The notes under the pieces were generated by a model. The model was not told the origin of the DNA. It worked only from the letters and a program-made list of their open reading frames with translations, and did no database searches. 64,000 nt of DNA, taken from assembly GCF_031191545.1 (NCBI RefSeq), contig NZ_CP133472.1, positions 186,001 to 250,000 of the forward strand. The letters are read 5' to 3'. Each line of letters begins with the position of its first letter. Position 1 is the first letter of the stretch. This document shows positions 1 through 8,051 of this stretch, piece by piece. This DNA comes from Schaalia odontolytica (GTDB lineage: Bacteria; Actinomycetota; Actinomycetes; Actinomycetales; Actinomycetaceae). Made by a program: the position numbers and the translations under genes.

Positions 1-855
1 GTCGGCAAGCAGATGCAGTTCTTCGGCGCGCGCGTGAATGCCGCCAAGGCCCTGCTCTACGCCATCAACGGTGGCCGCGACGAGATGACCGGCAAGCAGG
101 TCATGGAAGGCTACGAGCCCGTCCAGGGTGACGGCCCGCTCGACTTCGATGACGTGTGGAAGCGCTACGAGGAGATGCTGGACTGGGTCGTTGGCACCTA
201 CGTCGAGGCCCTCAACATCATCCACTACTGCCACGATCGTTACGCCTACGAGTCCATCGAGATGGCGCTGCACGACTCCGAGATCATTCGCACCATGGGC
301 TGTGGCATCGCCGGCCTGTCCATCGTTGCCGACTCGCTGGCCGCCATCAAGTTCGCGAAGGTCTACCCGATCCGCGACGAAACCGGCCTGGTCGTCGATT
401 ACCGTACCGAGGGCGACTTCCCGACCTACGGCAACGACGATGACCGCGCCGACGACATCGCCGCGACCGTCGTCCACACCATCATGGACAAGATCCGCCG
501 CATCCCCATGTACCGCGACGCGATCCCGACCCAGTCGGTCCTGACGATCACCTCGAACGTCGTGTACGGCAAGGCCACCGGCTCCTTCCCGTCGGGTCAC
601 GAGAAGGGCACCCCCTTCGCCCCCGGCGCGAACCCGGAGAACGGCATCGACACGCACGGCATGGTCGCCTCCATGCTGTCGGTCGGCAAGCTGGACTACA
701 ACGACGCACTCGACGGCATCTCGCTGACGAACACGATCACCCCGCAGGGCCTTGGCCGCTCCAAGGAAGAGCAGATCCAGAACCTGGTTGGCATCCTCGA
801 CGCCGGCTTCGTTCCCGATGATTCCTGCGCCTACGACGGCACCGCGGGCTACTGA
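1..855 (+). CDS. pflB: Pyruvate formate-lyase, main subunit without glycyl-radical domain (5' end outside window)
   Basis: The 284 visible residues are the C-terminal part of formate C-acetyltransferase, which converts pyruvate and CoA to acetyl-CoA and formate in the cytoplasm. Family signatures in order are GKQMQFFGAR, ALNIIHYCHDRY, GCGIAGLS, YRDAIPTQSVLTITSNVVYG and FAPGANPENG. The window opens just downstream of where the catalytic Cys-Cys pair should lie, so that pair cannot be checked. The protein stops after DDSCAYDGTAGY, exactly where E. coli PflB continues into its C-terminal domain with the radical glycine (RVSGYAV). That domain is encoded separately 123 bp downstream, so this chain cannot carry its own glycyl radical. 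The enzyme identity is very secure. The two-piece arrangement is seen directly in the sequence. Confidence 0.96.
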   Translation, partial: VGKQMQFFGARVNAAKALLYAINGGRDEMTGKQVMEGYEPVQGDGPLDFDDVWKRYEEMLDWVVGTYVEALNIIHYCHDRYAYESIEMALHDSEIIRTMGCGIAGLSIVADSLAAIKFAKVYPIRDETGLVVDYRTEGDFPTYGNDDDRADDIAATVVHTIMDKIRRIPMYRDAIPTQSVLTITSNVVYGKATGSFPSGHEKGTPFAPGANPENGIDTHGMVASMLSVGKLDYNDALDGISLTNTITPQGLGRSKEEQIQNLVGILDAGFVPDDSCAYDGTAGY

Positions 856-864
856 TCCACCATC

Positions 865-901
865 GGCGGGGATCGATGCGCCACCCGTGTTGATCCCCGC
901 C
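865..901 (+). other. Intercistronic hairpin between the two halves of pyruvate formate-lyase
   Basis: GGCGGGGATC (865-874) and GATCCCCGCC (892-901) form a perfect 10-bp stem with a 17-nt loop, starting 10 nt after the pflB stop. No T-run follows. It could be a partial terminator, an mRNA-processing site or a stabilising 3' end that sets the ratio of the two products. Confidence 0.6.
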
Positions 902-978
902 ACCCCACACACGTGGGTGAGTCGCGCCGCGACCTACCCAAGCCGGCACCGCCGGAGTCTCACAAAAGGAGAAATGTT

Positions 979-1230
979 ATGGCAACCAAGACCTACGAAG
1001 AGCGCCTCGCCGACATGAAGGCCGCCCGTGAAGAGCGCGGCGACAAGGAAGGCCTGTACCACGCGAACATTAACGTTCTCGAGGAGTCCACGCTGAAGGA
1101 CGCCATGGAGCACCCCGAGAAGTACCCGAACCTGACCGTTCGCGTTTCCGGCTACGCCGTTAACTTCGTCAAGCTCACCCGTGAGCAGCAGCTGGACGTC
1201 CTGTCCCGTACCTTCCACCACTCGGCCTGA
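979..1230 (+). CDS. grcA: Stand-alone glycyl-radical domain of pyruvate formate-lyase (GrcA/YfiD-like)
   Basis: This 83-residue protein matches the last ~60 residues of PflB and the E. coli spare-part protein YfiD/GrcA. The diagnostic stretch is [11 protein letters not shown], with radical Gly58, followed by [15 protein letters not shown]. The ATG at 979 is chosen because AAAGGAGA lies 6 nt upstream (965-972). In E. coli, GrcA replaces the radical domain of oxygen-cleaved PFL. Here the upstream pflB lacks that domain, so this protein is probably an obligatory subunit that docks on PflB and is activated by PflA. The reading frame is the same as pflB and is open between the genes apart from the pflB TGA. 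The family call is very sure; the obligatory role is inferred. Confidence 0.95.
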   Translation: MATKTYEERLADMKAAREERGDKEGLYHANINVLEESTLKDAMEHPEKYPNLTVRVSGYAVNFVKLTREQQLDVLSRTFHHSA

Positions 1231-1241
1231 TAGCTGATTGG

Positions 1242-1274
1242 AGTGGGGCGTCGGGCAACGCTCGGCGCCCCACT
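1242..1274 (+). terminator. Stem-loop between grcA and pflA
   Basis: AGTGGGGCG (1242-1250) pairs perfectly with CGCCCCACT (1266-1274) around a 15-nt loop. No T-run follows, so it may be an inefficient terminator that lets some transcription reach pflA. Confidence 0.55.
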
Positions 1275-1367
1275 ACTATGTCTGCCCACATCGGCGTGCA
1301 CCGCTGACAATCCCCGGTCTCGTTCCCACCACGGCCACCGCGCCCACTACACCTCGAAGAAGGAATC

Positions 1368-2246
1368 ATGTCGCAGCCCCTCGCACTTCCCACGTTCCGC
1401 GAGCAGGACTTCCAAGCTCCCCAAGTTCGTACCGTCGGTGCCGGCATCGACGGCCTTGAGGAGCTGAGCGATCTCGAGCGCTCTGAGCGCCTGCGTCGTA
1501 TGCGTGAGGGAACGCTGGGTTCCATTCATTCGTGGGAACTCGTCACGGCCGTTGACGGCCCGGGCACGCGAATGACGGTCTTCCTCAACGGTTGCCCGCT
1601 GCGCTGCCTGTACTGCCACAATCCCGACACCTTCCTCATGAAGGACGGCGCTCCCGTCTCCGACACGGAGTTGCTCTCGCGCATCGCCCGATACCGTCGC
1701 ATCTTCCGCACGACGAAGGGCGGCATCACGCTATCGGGCGGCGAAGTCCTCATGCAGCCCCAGTTCGCAAAGCGCATCCTCATGGGTGCCAAGGAGATGG
1801 GCGTGCACACGTGCATCGACACCTCCGGATACCTGGGCGCGAACTGCGACGACGAGATGCTCGACGCCATCGATCTGGTCTTGCTCGACGTCAAGAGCGG
1901 CGATCCCGAGACTTATAAGAAGGCGACGGGCCGAGACCTGGCACCCACGATAGAGTTCGGCGACCGCATCGCCGCGCGCGGCGGAGCTACCCGGATCTGG
2001 ATTCGTTTCGTGCTCGTCCCGGGTCTGACCGACGATCCCGAGAACGTGCGTCAGGTCGGCGAGATCGTCTCGCGTTGGAAGGACGTCATCGATCGCATCG
2101 AGGTGTTGCCCTTCCACCAGCTGGGCAAGGACAAGTGGCATTCGCTTGGCCTGGAATACCACCTGGAGGACACGAAGGCACCCACGCCCGAGGCCACGGA
2201 GGACGTCCGCAACTACTTCCGTTCGTTGGGCTTCCAGGTCCACTGA
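1368..2246 (+). CDS. pflA: Pyruvate formate-lyase activating enzyme (radical SAM)
   Basis: A 292-residue radical-SAM activase that abstracts hydrogen from the glycine of the radical domain using S-adenosylmethionine and a [4Fe-4S] cluster. The cluster motif is CPLRCLYC (Cys76, Cys80, Cys83), preceded by DGPGTR and followed by TLSGGEVLMQP, all typical of PflA. The start at 1368 has GAAGGAATC directly upstream. The protein carries about 45 extra N-terminal residues compared with E. coli PflA (246 residues), rich in charged and Leu residues; their role is unknown. It follows pflB and grcA on the same strand, so the three form the complete formate-lyase set. Confidence 0.96.
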   Translation: MSQPLALPTFREQDFQAPQVRTVGAGIDGLEELSDLERSERLRRMREGTLGSIHSWELVTAVDGPGTRMTVFLNGCPLRCLYCHNPDTFLMKDGAPVSDTELLSRIARYRRIFRTTKGGITLSGGEVLMQPQFAKRILMGAKEMGVHTCIDTSGYLGANCDDEMLDAIDLVLLDVKSGDPETYKKATGRDLAPTIEFGDRIAARGGATRIWIRFVLVPGLTDDPENVRQVGEIVSRWKDVIDRIEVLPFHQLGKDKWHSLGLEYHLEDTKAPTPEATEDVRNYFRSLGFQVH

Positions 2247-2278
2247 GCGTTGTCACCTGGGCCCCGAGAGGACGCGAG

Positions 2279-2917
2279 TCAGGCTCGCTCCTGCGGGGTC
2301 CACGTGTTTCCGGCAGTGCGCCAGCCGCGCTCGGCGATGACCCGCTGGGCCTCGTCGGCATAGGGCACCTCGAGGCGGTCGACATAAAGGGTGCCCTGCA
2401 GGTGGTCGTATTCGTGCTGGAAGATACGCGCGAGCCAGCCGCGGGCGCGCACCTCGATGGCGTCACCGTGGGCGTCGTATCCGCGCAGGATCGCGCCGAG
2501 CGCGCGGCGCAGGGGGTATCCGTAGCCGGGCACGGACAGGCAGCCCTCGGATTCGCGCACGATATCGGGGTCTGCGGGCAAGATGGCCCCCGGTCCTTCC
2601 TCGTCCCAGATGAGATCGAGGCTTGGGTTGACGACGACGCCGTCCATCGCCGTGTTGAAGCCGTGCGAGGGACCGTCGTCGAGCTGGAGGACATTACGGA
2701 AGTGGCGGTCGAAGGCACCGCCGCCGGCGTAGCGCCACACGAAGACTTGGGAGCCGACGCCCACCTGCGGGGCGGCCAGGCCCACGCCGGGGGCCGCGTG
2801 CATGGTCTCGATCATGTCGGCGACGAGATCCGTCAGAGCAGAGTCGAAAGATTCCACGGGTGCGGCCTGCCGGTGCAGGACCGGCTCGCCCGTGATGCAG
2901 ATAGGCAGGATACTCAT
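2279..2917 (-). CDS. def: Peptide deformylase
   Basis: A 212-residue metalloenzyme that removes the N-formyl group from nascent proteins. All three deformylase motifs are present: GVGLAAPQV (residues 44-52), EGCLS with metal ligand Cys126, and QHEYDHLQG with His168, catalytic Glu169 and His172. It is the last gene of a three-gene operon; its ATG overlaps the stop of the upstream acetyltransferase in an ATGA. The insertion around residues 65-115 (GGGAFDRHF through DEEGPGAIL) is longer than in E. coli Def, as often in actinobacterial enzymes. Confidence 0.96.
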   Translation of the reverse strand: MSILPICITGEPVLHRQAAPVESFDSALTDLVADMIETMHAAPGVGLAAPQVGVGSQVFVWRYAGGGAFDRHFRNVLQLDDGPSHGFNTAMDGVVVNPSLDLIWDEEGPGAILPADPDIVRESEGCLSVPGYGYPLRRALGAILRGYDAHGDAIEVRARGWLARIFQHEYDHLQGTLYVDRLEVPYADEAQRVIAERGWRTAGNTWTPQERA

Positions 2918-3585
2918 GCGCGATCTGACGCCTGTGCGATGACTCCGACGCCAGCCGCTTCAACCGCGCGCGGGGTGGCGGGATCGAGGGCTTTGATGAC
3001 GCGGGCGGGGTTGCCGACCGCGATGCAGTTCGCGGGGATATCTCGGGTGACGACGGCGCCCGCTCCGACGATCGAGTTTTCCCCGATGGTGACACCGGGG
3101 CAAACGACGACGGAGCCGCCTAGCCACACATTGTCCTCGAGAGTGATCGGGGCGGCGGACTCCCATTTCGCGCGACGAGGCCCGGGTTCGGTCGGGTGGA
3201 TCGCCGTGTAGAGCGAGCAGTTGGGGCCGATGAGGACGTCGGTGCCGATGAGCACCGGGGCGACGTCGAGCACGGTCAGGCCGTAGTTGACCCAGGAACC
3301 GCCACCGATGGAGATGTTGTACCCGTAGTCAACGCGCAGGGGCGGTCGAATGTCGACGCCCTCCCCCACCTGGCCGAGTGTCTGGGCGAGCAGGTAGCGG
3401 GCGATGTCCGGGTCGGTGGGATGCGCCTGCTCGTAGAGGCTCAGGAGGCGAACCGCGCGCTTCGCGAGGGCCGCGAGTTCATCGTCCGCGACGTAGTAGT
3501 CGCCGTCGTGCATGCGCTGCGCGGGGGGACGCTCGTCGTCGCGGAATCGCGGGTCGTCGAAGTTCGTTCCCGGAAAGATGGTCAT
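2914..3585 (-). CDS. Maltose/galactoside O-acetyltransferase-like hexapeptide transferase
   Basis: A 223-residue protein of the left-handed beta-helix acetyltransferase family, which uses acetyl-CoA. The N-terminal part (GDYYVADDELAALAKRAVRL) matches the maltose O-acetyltransferase domain. The hexapeptide region runs from about residue 85 to 205 and includes SIGGGSWVNYG, VLIGPNCSLYTAIHP (His at the usual catalytic position), NVWLGGSVVVCPGVTIG and SIVGAGAVVTRDIP. The start at 3585 overlaps the stop of the preceding gene (ATGA). The acceptor is not evident from sequence. The tight overlap with def and a C26 hydrolase suggests co-transcription rather than a shared pathway. Confidence 0.88.
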   Translation of the reverse strand: MTIFPGTNFDDPRFRDDERPPAQRMHDGDYYVADDELAALAKRAVRLLSLYEQAHPTDPDIARYLLAQTLGQVGEGVDIRPPLRVDYGYNISIGGGSWVNYGLTVLDVAPVLIGTDVLIGPNCSLYTAIHPTEPGPRRAKWESAAPITLEDNVWLGGSVVVCPGVTIGENSIVGAGAVVTRDIPANCIAVGNPARVIKALDPATPRAVEAAGVGVIAQASDRA

Positions 3586-4376
3586 GCGACCAGTGTAGTC
3601 GAGGCCCTCTCGAGGCGGGGGGCGCGGCGCCCATCCAGGTGGCCGAGGAGCGCGCGGAGCTGGGAGATGTCGGCGGCGGGGTCCTCGGGGTGCCACTGGA
3701 CTCCGATGACGGGCGCGGCGAAGGATTCGATGGCTTCGATGGTGCCGTCGGGCGCGTAGGCACTGACCTGCAGGCCGCGCGCGAGGCGGGCGACACGCTG
3801 GTGGTGGGCGGAAGAGATGACCAGTTCGGAGTCGGTCAGGACGGGAGCGAGGGCTCGCTCGAGGTTCGTGCCCTCACCGACGCGCACGCTGTGGCGGATG
3901 AAGCGGTGATCGGACAGGATCCCGTCGTTCGTGTGAGTGCCGTTCGCTCCCTCAATGTGCTGCTCGAGCGTGCCCCCCAGCGCCGTGTTGATGATCTGCA
4001 TGCCACGGCAAATCCCCAGGAGCGGCGTCCCCGTGCGCACGGCGTACTCGACCAGGGCGATCTGCCCGCGGTCGGCGCGGTACCAGTGGCGTCCCTCGGC
4101 CTCGTACCCCTGTGAAGAGCCGTACAGGCTGGGGTGGACGTCCTCACCGCCCATGATGATGATCGCGTCGGCGTGGCGCGCTCGCAGTGTCGCTCCCTCG
4201 GCGCCGTCTTCCTGCGCGTATTCGCGGATGATGTTCCAGTTCGGCACCGCAGCCTGAAGAAGACGATCCCACAGGCGCATGCAGATGTTGTTGTATGCCT
4301 CGTCCCCCGGGCGTGCCGGCAGGACGTTGGAAATCAACAACGTCGGCTTCGTGTGGTTCGTCATGGTCCCTATCAT
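3582..4376 (-). CDS. Class-I glutamine-amidotransferase-like hydrolase (peptidase C26, PuuD-like)
   Basis: A 264-residue protein of the gamma-glutamyl-gamma-aminobutyrate hydrolase type. The nucleophile elbow LLGICRGMQIIN carries the catalytic Cys. HTNDG, SSAHHQ and VIGVQWHPE supply the remaining family motifs and the His/Glu of the triad. IIMGGEDVHPSLYG is the usual oxyanion-side loop. The start at 4376 is preferred because GGGGAG lies 9 nt upstream; an ATG at 4364 is the alternative. It is the first gene of the operon with the acetyltransferase and def. Known members cleave gamma-glutamyl amides in polyamine catabolism. The substrate here is not established. Confidence 0.85.
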   Translation of the reverse strand: MIGTMTNHTKPTLLISNVLPARPGDEAYNNICMRLWDRLLQAAVPNWNIIREYAQEDGAEGATLRARHADAIIIMGGEDVHPSLYGSSQGYEAEGRHWYRADRGQIALVEYAVRTGTPLLGICRGMQIINTALGGTLEQHIEGANGTHTNDGILSDHRFIRHSVRVGEGTNLERALAPVLTDSELVISSAHHQRVARLARGLQVSAYAPDGTIEAIESFAAPVIGVQWHPEDPAADISQLRALLGHLDGRRAPRLERASTTLVA

Positions 4377-4479
4377 GTCAGCCCGCTCCCCGGTGCGCGC
4401 GATGCGTTCACGCTGTGGCCGATTGTGACAGCGCTTGTCCGCATGTCGGACGTATGGGCATAGGGTTGCTCCGCGCACG

Positions 4480-4528
4480 ACGAGGCCGGGGCACGAAGGC
4501 GAGATCACGGCTTCGGCCCCAGCCTCGT
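4480..4528 (-). terminator. Terminator hairpin with CGAGGCCGGGG core
   Basis: ACGAGGCCGGGGC (4480-4492) pairs with GCCCCAGCCTCGT (4516-4528) with one mismatch. It lies just past the deaminase stop. The same core recurs in other terminators of this window. Confidence 0.75.
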
Positions 4529-4538
4529 TGGTGGACTG

Positions 4539-5555
4539 TCAATTCTGGGCGACGAAGGCGTCGATGCGCCCAAGCAGGTGAGCCTTCTCCTCCTCCGAGA
4601 TCCACGCGATCTCGATGGAGTTACGGGCGATGCGCTCCAGGTCCGCGCGGCTGAGGTCGAAGCGCTCAGCCAGTGCCAGGTAGTTGTCTGCGACGTACCC
4701 GCCGAAGTAGGCGGGGTCGTCGGAGTTGACGCTGACCTTCACGCCCGCGGCGGTGAGCTCGACGATTTCCTTGCCCTTCATCTCCTCGGTGACAAAGGAG
4801 TTGGACAGCGGGCACGAGGTCAGGCCGATGCCGTGGTCCCGCGCATAGGCGACCAGCGCGGGGTCTTCGACGATGTTCGTGCCGTGGTCGAGGCGCTCGG
4901 CGCCCAGCTCGGTCAGGGCCGCTCGAATGTTGTCGATCGAGCCGACCTGGTCGATATCGCAGTGCATCGTCACGTGCAGGCCGGCCTCACGCGCCAAAGC
5001 AAAGACCTCGGCGAACTTCGTGGGCGGGTTGTCGCGTTCGTCGGAGTCAAGCCCGACGCCGATGAACATGTCCTTGTAGGGCAGGGCCGTCTGGAGCGTC
5101 TCGAGCGCGGACTGCGCGCTCAAGTCACGCAGGAAGCACAGGATGAGGTCGGCGGACAGGCCGGCCTCGCGAGCCTCGACGACGGCGCGATGGTAGCCGC
5201 GGATGACCGCCTCGATGGATACCCCACGGGAGGTGTGTGCCTGCGGGTCGAAGAAGCACTCGGCGCGCACAACGCCATTGGCACGGGCGCGCTCGAAGTA
5301 GGCGGCGGCCAGATCGTGGAAGTCGTCCTCGTCCTGGAGGACGTTCATGGCCGGGTAGTAGACCGCCAGGAATGATGTGAGGTCGTTGAACTGGTAGGTC
5401 GCCCGCACCTCTTCGACGGTGCTTTGCCCGATGTCGATGCCGTTCTTGCGGGCGAGGGCCAGCTTGAGGTCGGGCTCAAGGGTACCTTCCAGATGCAGGT
5501 GCAGCTCGGCCTTAGGCAGGCCGAAAGCGAAGTCGCGGGTCACGTCGGTGCTCAT
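4539..5555 (-). CDS. Adenine/adenosine deaminase family protein, adenine-type signature
   Basis: A 338-residue zinc amidohydrolase that deaminates adenine or adenosine. The metal-binding AELHLHLEG (His19, His21), MHCDID, LDHGTNI and TSCPLSNSFV motifs are intact. The C-terminal motif reads VNSDDPAYFGGYV. In characterised families, SDDPAYFGG marks adenine deaminases (yeast Aah1, Pseudomonas aeruginosa PA0148 group), whereas adenosine deaminases have TDDPxxF-type sequences. Adenine is therefore the more likely substrate, although automatic annotation would usually say adenosine deaminase. The start at 5555 has GGAGG 5 nt upstream. It appears to be transcribed alone, with hairpins on both sides. 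Confidence 0.9.
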   Translation of the reverse strand: MSTDVTRDFAFGLPKAELHLHLEGTLEPDLKLALARKNGIDIGQSTVEEVRATYQFNDLTSFLAVYYPAMNVLQDEDDFHDLAAAYFERARANGVVRAECFFDPQAHTSRGVSIEAVIRGYHRAVVEAREAGLSADLILCFLRDLSAQSALETLQTALPYKDMFIGVGLDSDERDNPPTKFAEVFALAREAGLHVTMHCDIDQVGSIDNIRAALTELGAERLDHGTNIVEDPALVAYARDHGIGLTSCPLSNSFVTEEMKGKEIVELTAAGVKVSVNSDDPAYFGGYVADNYLALAERFDLSRADLERIARNSIEIAWISEEEKAHLLGRIDAFVAQN

Positions 5556-5573
5556 GTGTCCTCCACAGATAAC

Positions 5574-5620
5574 GGGGCGGGTGTCGCGGAACAATTGTCC
5601 CACTCCACCCGCCCCTTTTT
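5574..5620 (+). terminator. Strong hairpin with T-run on the strand opposite the adjacent genes
   Basis: GGGGCGGGTG (5574-5583) and CACCCGCCCC (5606-5615) form a 10-bp stem followed by TTTTT (5616-5620) on the plus strand. The flanking genes pepC and the deaminase are both on the minus strand. As a canonical intrinsic terminator it would therefore stop plus-strand (antisense) transcripts. Confidence 0.65.
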
Positions 5621-5688
5621 CAGGGACTTTTCGCACCGATTCGGCGTCGACTCCTCCGCCCTACGATCGGCACGCCACGGCCGTTGCC

Positions 5689-7020
5689 TCAGGCCAGAGC
5701 ACCCATCGGATCCCAGGCGGGCAGGTGCAGCGGCTCCTCGTTGATGACCGCACGCAGCTCGGCGGGCAGGTCATCCACGTGCACGGCAACCTCGAAGACG
5801 TTGGCGTCGAACCACGCGGCATCCATCGTGAAGAAGCCCTTCTCACCGGGTTCATCGCCCCATGAGTTCTCCACGCGGAATCGGCGGGACTGGCCCTCCT
5901 CGTCGATGTCGACGCCCGTGAAGAGCATCGCGTGGTTCATCGCGGACTCGCCGGTGTTGACGCGCTGCTCCTTGGAGGTAGAGAAGTCCACGCCGAAGAG
6001 GTTGTCGAAGTCGTAGAGGCCGTCGACGAACAGGCCGGAGGCGCGGTCGGATTGCTGGCCGCAGTCGGCACCGAACCAGACTGCGCGGCCCGAGGCCAGG
6101 ATGGAGGCCGTGATCTCGCGGATCTGCTCGACGGGGGCGTTCACGTAGAGGATCGGGCGGCCGCCGACGACGTTACCCATGTGGTCGACCGTGAGGGTAT
6201 GGCCCTTGGGGTGCTCGGCGCGCGGGTCGTCGACAAGGCACACGTACTGGGTGAGGTCCACATCCACGTAGCGCGAGTAAAACTCGCGCGGTGTGAGGAC
6301 ACCGTCGCGGTGGAACTCGCCCTTGTCGTCGCGCCACTCCCATTCGAAGGAGGCCGGGGGCTCGCCCAGGCAGATCACGAGGATGCGCCACACGTCGGCC
6401 AGAGCGGCCTCCTTGACTTCACAGATTTCCTTCTCGGTGGCGCCCGCTTCGACGAGGGAACGTAGCTCAAGCGCTGTGCGACGCAGGACGACCTTGAGGC
6501 GGTCATTCATGGGGGCGGTGTGGCCGGAGGACTCCGTTTCGGGCATCGCGATCTTGGGGACGAGGCCGTGCTTCAAGTACAGGGACACCGCCATGTCCCA
6601 CTGGCCGCCGTCGGACAGAACGTCGCCGAGCAGGAACTGCAGCAGGCGGCCGTCGAGCGCCTCCGTCTTCGCGGTGGCGATGACGTCGGTGAGGAAGAAG
6701 TTGGCGCGCTCGAACTTGTCCCAGAAGAGGACGTAGTTCTGTGAGAACTCAAAGTCCTTGAGGCCCATGCGCGTGCGCGCGGTCGAGCGCAGGAGGTTGA
6801 GGGAGGAAAAGAGCCAGCAGCGGCCGGACTTCTTCTGAGCCGTTACCTTCCAGTCGTCCACCTTGTGGGACACGACCGTGGGGGTGGCGACCACCTTGGC
6901 GCGGTCGAAGGCAACCGCCTCCACGCCTGCGTGGGTAACTGCGTTGCGGGCGACCGCGCGGGCGGAGTCCGAGGATGCGTGCATAGCGGCGACGAATTCG
7001 TCGGTGATCTCGTGTGCCAT
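5689..7020 (-). CDS. pepC: Aminopeptidase C (bleomycin hydrolase family)
   Basis: A 443-residue papain-fold aminopeptidase of family C1B, about the length of lactobacillal PepC. The nucleophile motif is QKKSGRCWLFSSLN (Cys68), with the His in MNHAMLFTGVD and the Asn in VENSWGDEPGEKG. Family members form cytoplasmic hexamers and release N-terminal residues from imported peptides. The start at 7020 was chosen because the residues before it lack homology and a GGAG lies about 10 nt upstream. It fits with the peptide import and M20 peptidase genes further along the window. Confidence 0.95.
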   Translation of the reverse strand: MAHEITDEFVAAMHASSDSARAVARNAVTHAGVEAVAFDRAKVVATPTVVSHKVDDWKVTAQKKSGRCWLFSSLNLLRSTARTRMGLKDFEFSQNYVLFWDKFERANFFLTDVIATAKTEALDGRLLQFLLGDVLSDGGQWDMAVSLYLKHGLVPKIAMPETESSGHTAPMNDRLKVVLRRTALELRSLVEAGATEKEICEVKEAALADVWRILVICLGEPPASFEWEWRDDKGEFHRDGVLTPREFYSRYVDVDLTQYVCLVDDPRAEHPKGHTLTVDHMGNVVGGRPILYVNAPVEQIREITASILASGRAVWFGADCGQQSDRASGLFVDGLYDFDNLFGVDFSTSKEQRVNTGESAMNHAMLFTGVDIDEEGQSRRFRVENSWGDEPGEKGFFTMDAAWFDANVFEVAVHVDDLPAELRAVINEEPLHLPAWDPMGALA

Positions 7021-7145
7021 TGGCCGAGGCACTCCTTTCAATCGAGAGTCATTCTCTATAAGGATACGCGTTCGCAAAGCCCCAGACGACTCAGCTCCGT
7101 TTAGAATGAGTGTTATTCATGTTCAGTGAATGCGTAGGAGCATCA

Positions 7146-8045
7146 ATGTTCAATCGTTGCGCGTCGGGGCGCGAAATCACTCTAGAGGCCGGAGACTACG
7201 AGGCTCGGATCGTCACCGTCGGCGCGGGCTTGGCCGGCCTGCGCTACCGCGGGCATGATCTCGCGGTCCCCCACGGCGTGAATGAATGTCCTCCCGGCTA
7301 TCTCGGCAAGGTGCTCATGCCGTGGCCGAACCGCGTCGCCGGCGGCTCCTACTCGTGGGAGGGCGTCTCCTACGATCTCCCCGTCGACGAACCCGCCTTG
7401 GGCACCTCCCTGCACGGATTCGTGGCCTTCCAGGAATGGGAGATTGCCGAAGCCGACGCCTCCTCGGTCCTCCTGCGCACCCTCATCGCAGCGCGCTATT
7501 CGTACCCGTGGACGCTGGCCGTGTCCGCGCGCTACAGCCTGGACCCTGACGCCGGCCTGAGCGTCGAGCTGTCCGCGACGAACATCGGCGAGGGCACCGC
7601 CCCCTACGGCGTCGGATTCCACCCGTACCTGGCTATCGACGGCGCGAAGGCGGACGTTCTGGAGCTGAGCAATCCCGCGACGATCGTCTACGAGGCCGAT
7701 GCCTCCATGATCCCGGTGGCCGCCCACGACGTCGCCTCGTTTGGCCTGGATTTCCGCTCCCCCACCCTCATCAACAAGGCCGCGCTCGACCATGCGTTCG
7801 CGGGTCTGCCGCAAGGATCGTGGACCGTCACGCTGCGCAACCCCGCCTCGGGCGTGGCCGTTTCCCTCTCCTCAGACGCACGCTGGCTGCAGGTCTACTC
7901 CGCCGACTACATCGGCCGAGTCGGCGTGGCCGTCGAACCGATGAGCTGCCCGCCCAACGCCTTCAACTCGGGCACGGACGTGGTTGCCCTGGCCTCGGGC
8001 CAGACGCACACGCTGAGCGCGCGGATCGCCGGCTCGGAGAGCTGA
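7146..8045 (+). CDS. Aldose 1-epimerase family protein
   Basis: A 299-residue galactose-mutarotase-like protein that interconverts alpha and beta anomers of hexoses. Motifs are MPWPNRVAGG, LHGF with the conserved His, YGVGFHPYLAI with the second His, and AVEPMSCPPNAFNSG with the catalytic Glu. The start at 7146 has TAGGAG 6 nt upstream. It is divergent from pepC. A role in galactose or lactose use would fit the LacZ locus in this window, but the sugar is not shown by sequence. It may belong to the aldose-epimerase subgroup with broader specificity rather than GalM itself. Confidence 0.88.
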   Translation: MFNRCASGREITLEAGDYEARIVTVGAGLAGLRYRGHDLAVPHGVNECPPGYLGKVLMPWPNRVAGGSYSWEGVSYDLPVDEPALGTSLHGFVAFQEWEIAEADASSVLLRTLIAARYSYPWTLAVSARYSLDPDAGLSVELSATNIGEGTAPYGVGFHPYLAIDGAKADVLELSNPATIVYEADASMIPVAAHDVASFGLDFRSPTLINKAALDHAFAGLPQGSWTVTLRNPASGVAVSLSSDARWLQVYSADYIGRVGVAVEPMSCPPNAFNSGTDVVALASGQTHTLSARIAGSES

Positions 8046-8051
8046 CGCCTC

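Noticed and set aside
853-979. Programmed frameshift or selenocysteine readthrough at the pflB TGA
   Set aside because: The downstream part has its own Shine-Dalgarno and ATG, the link has no PFL homology and no SECIS-like element is evident; a true split is simpler.
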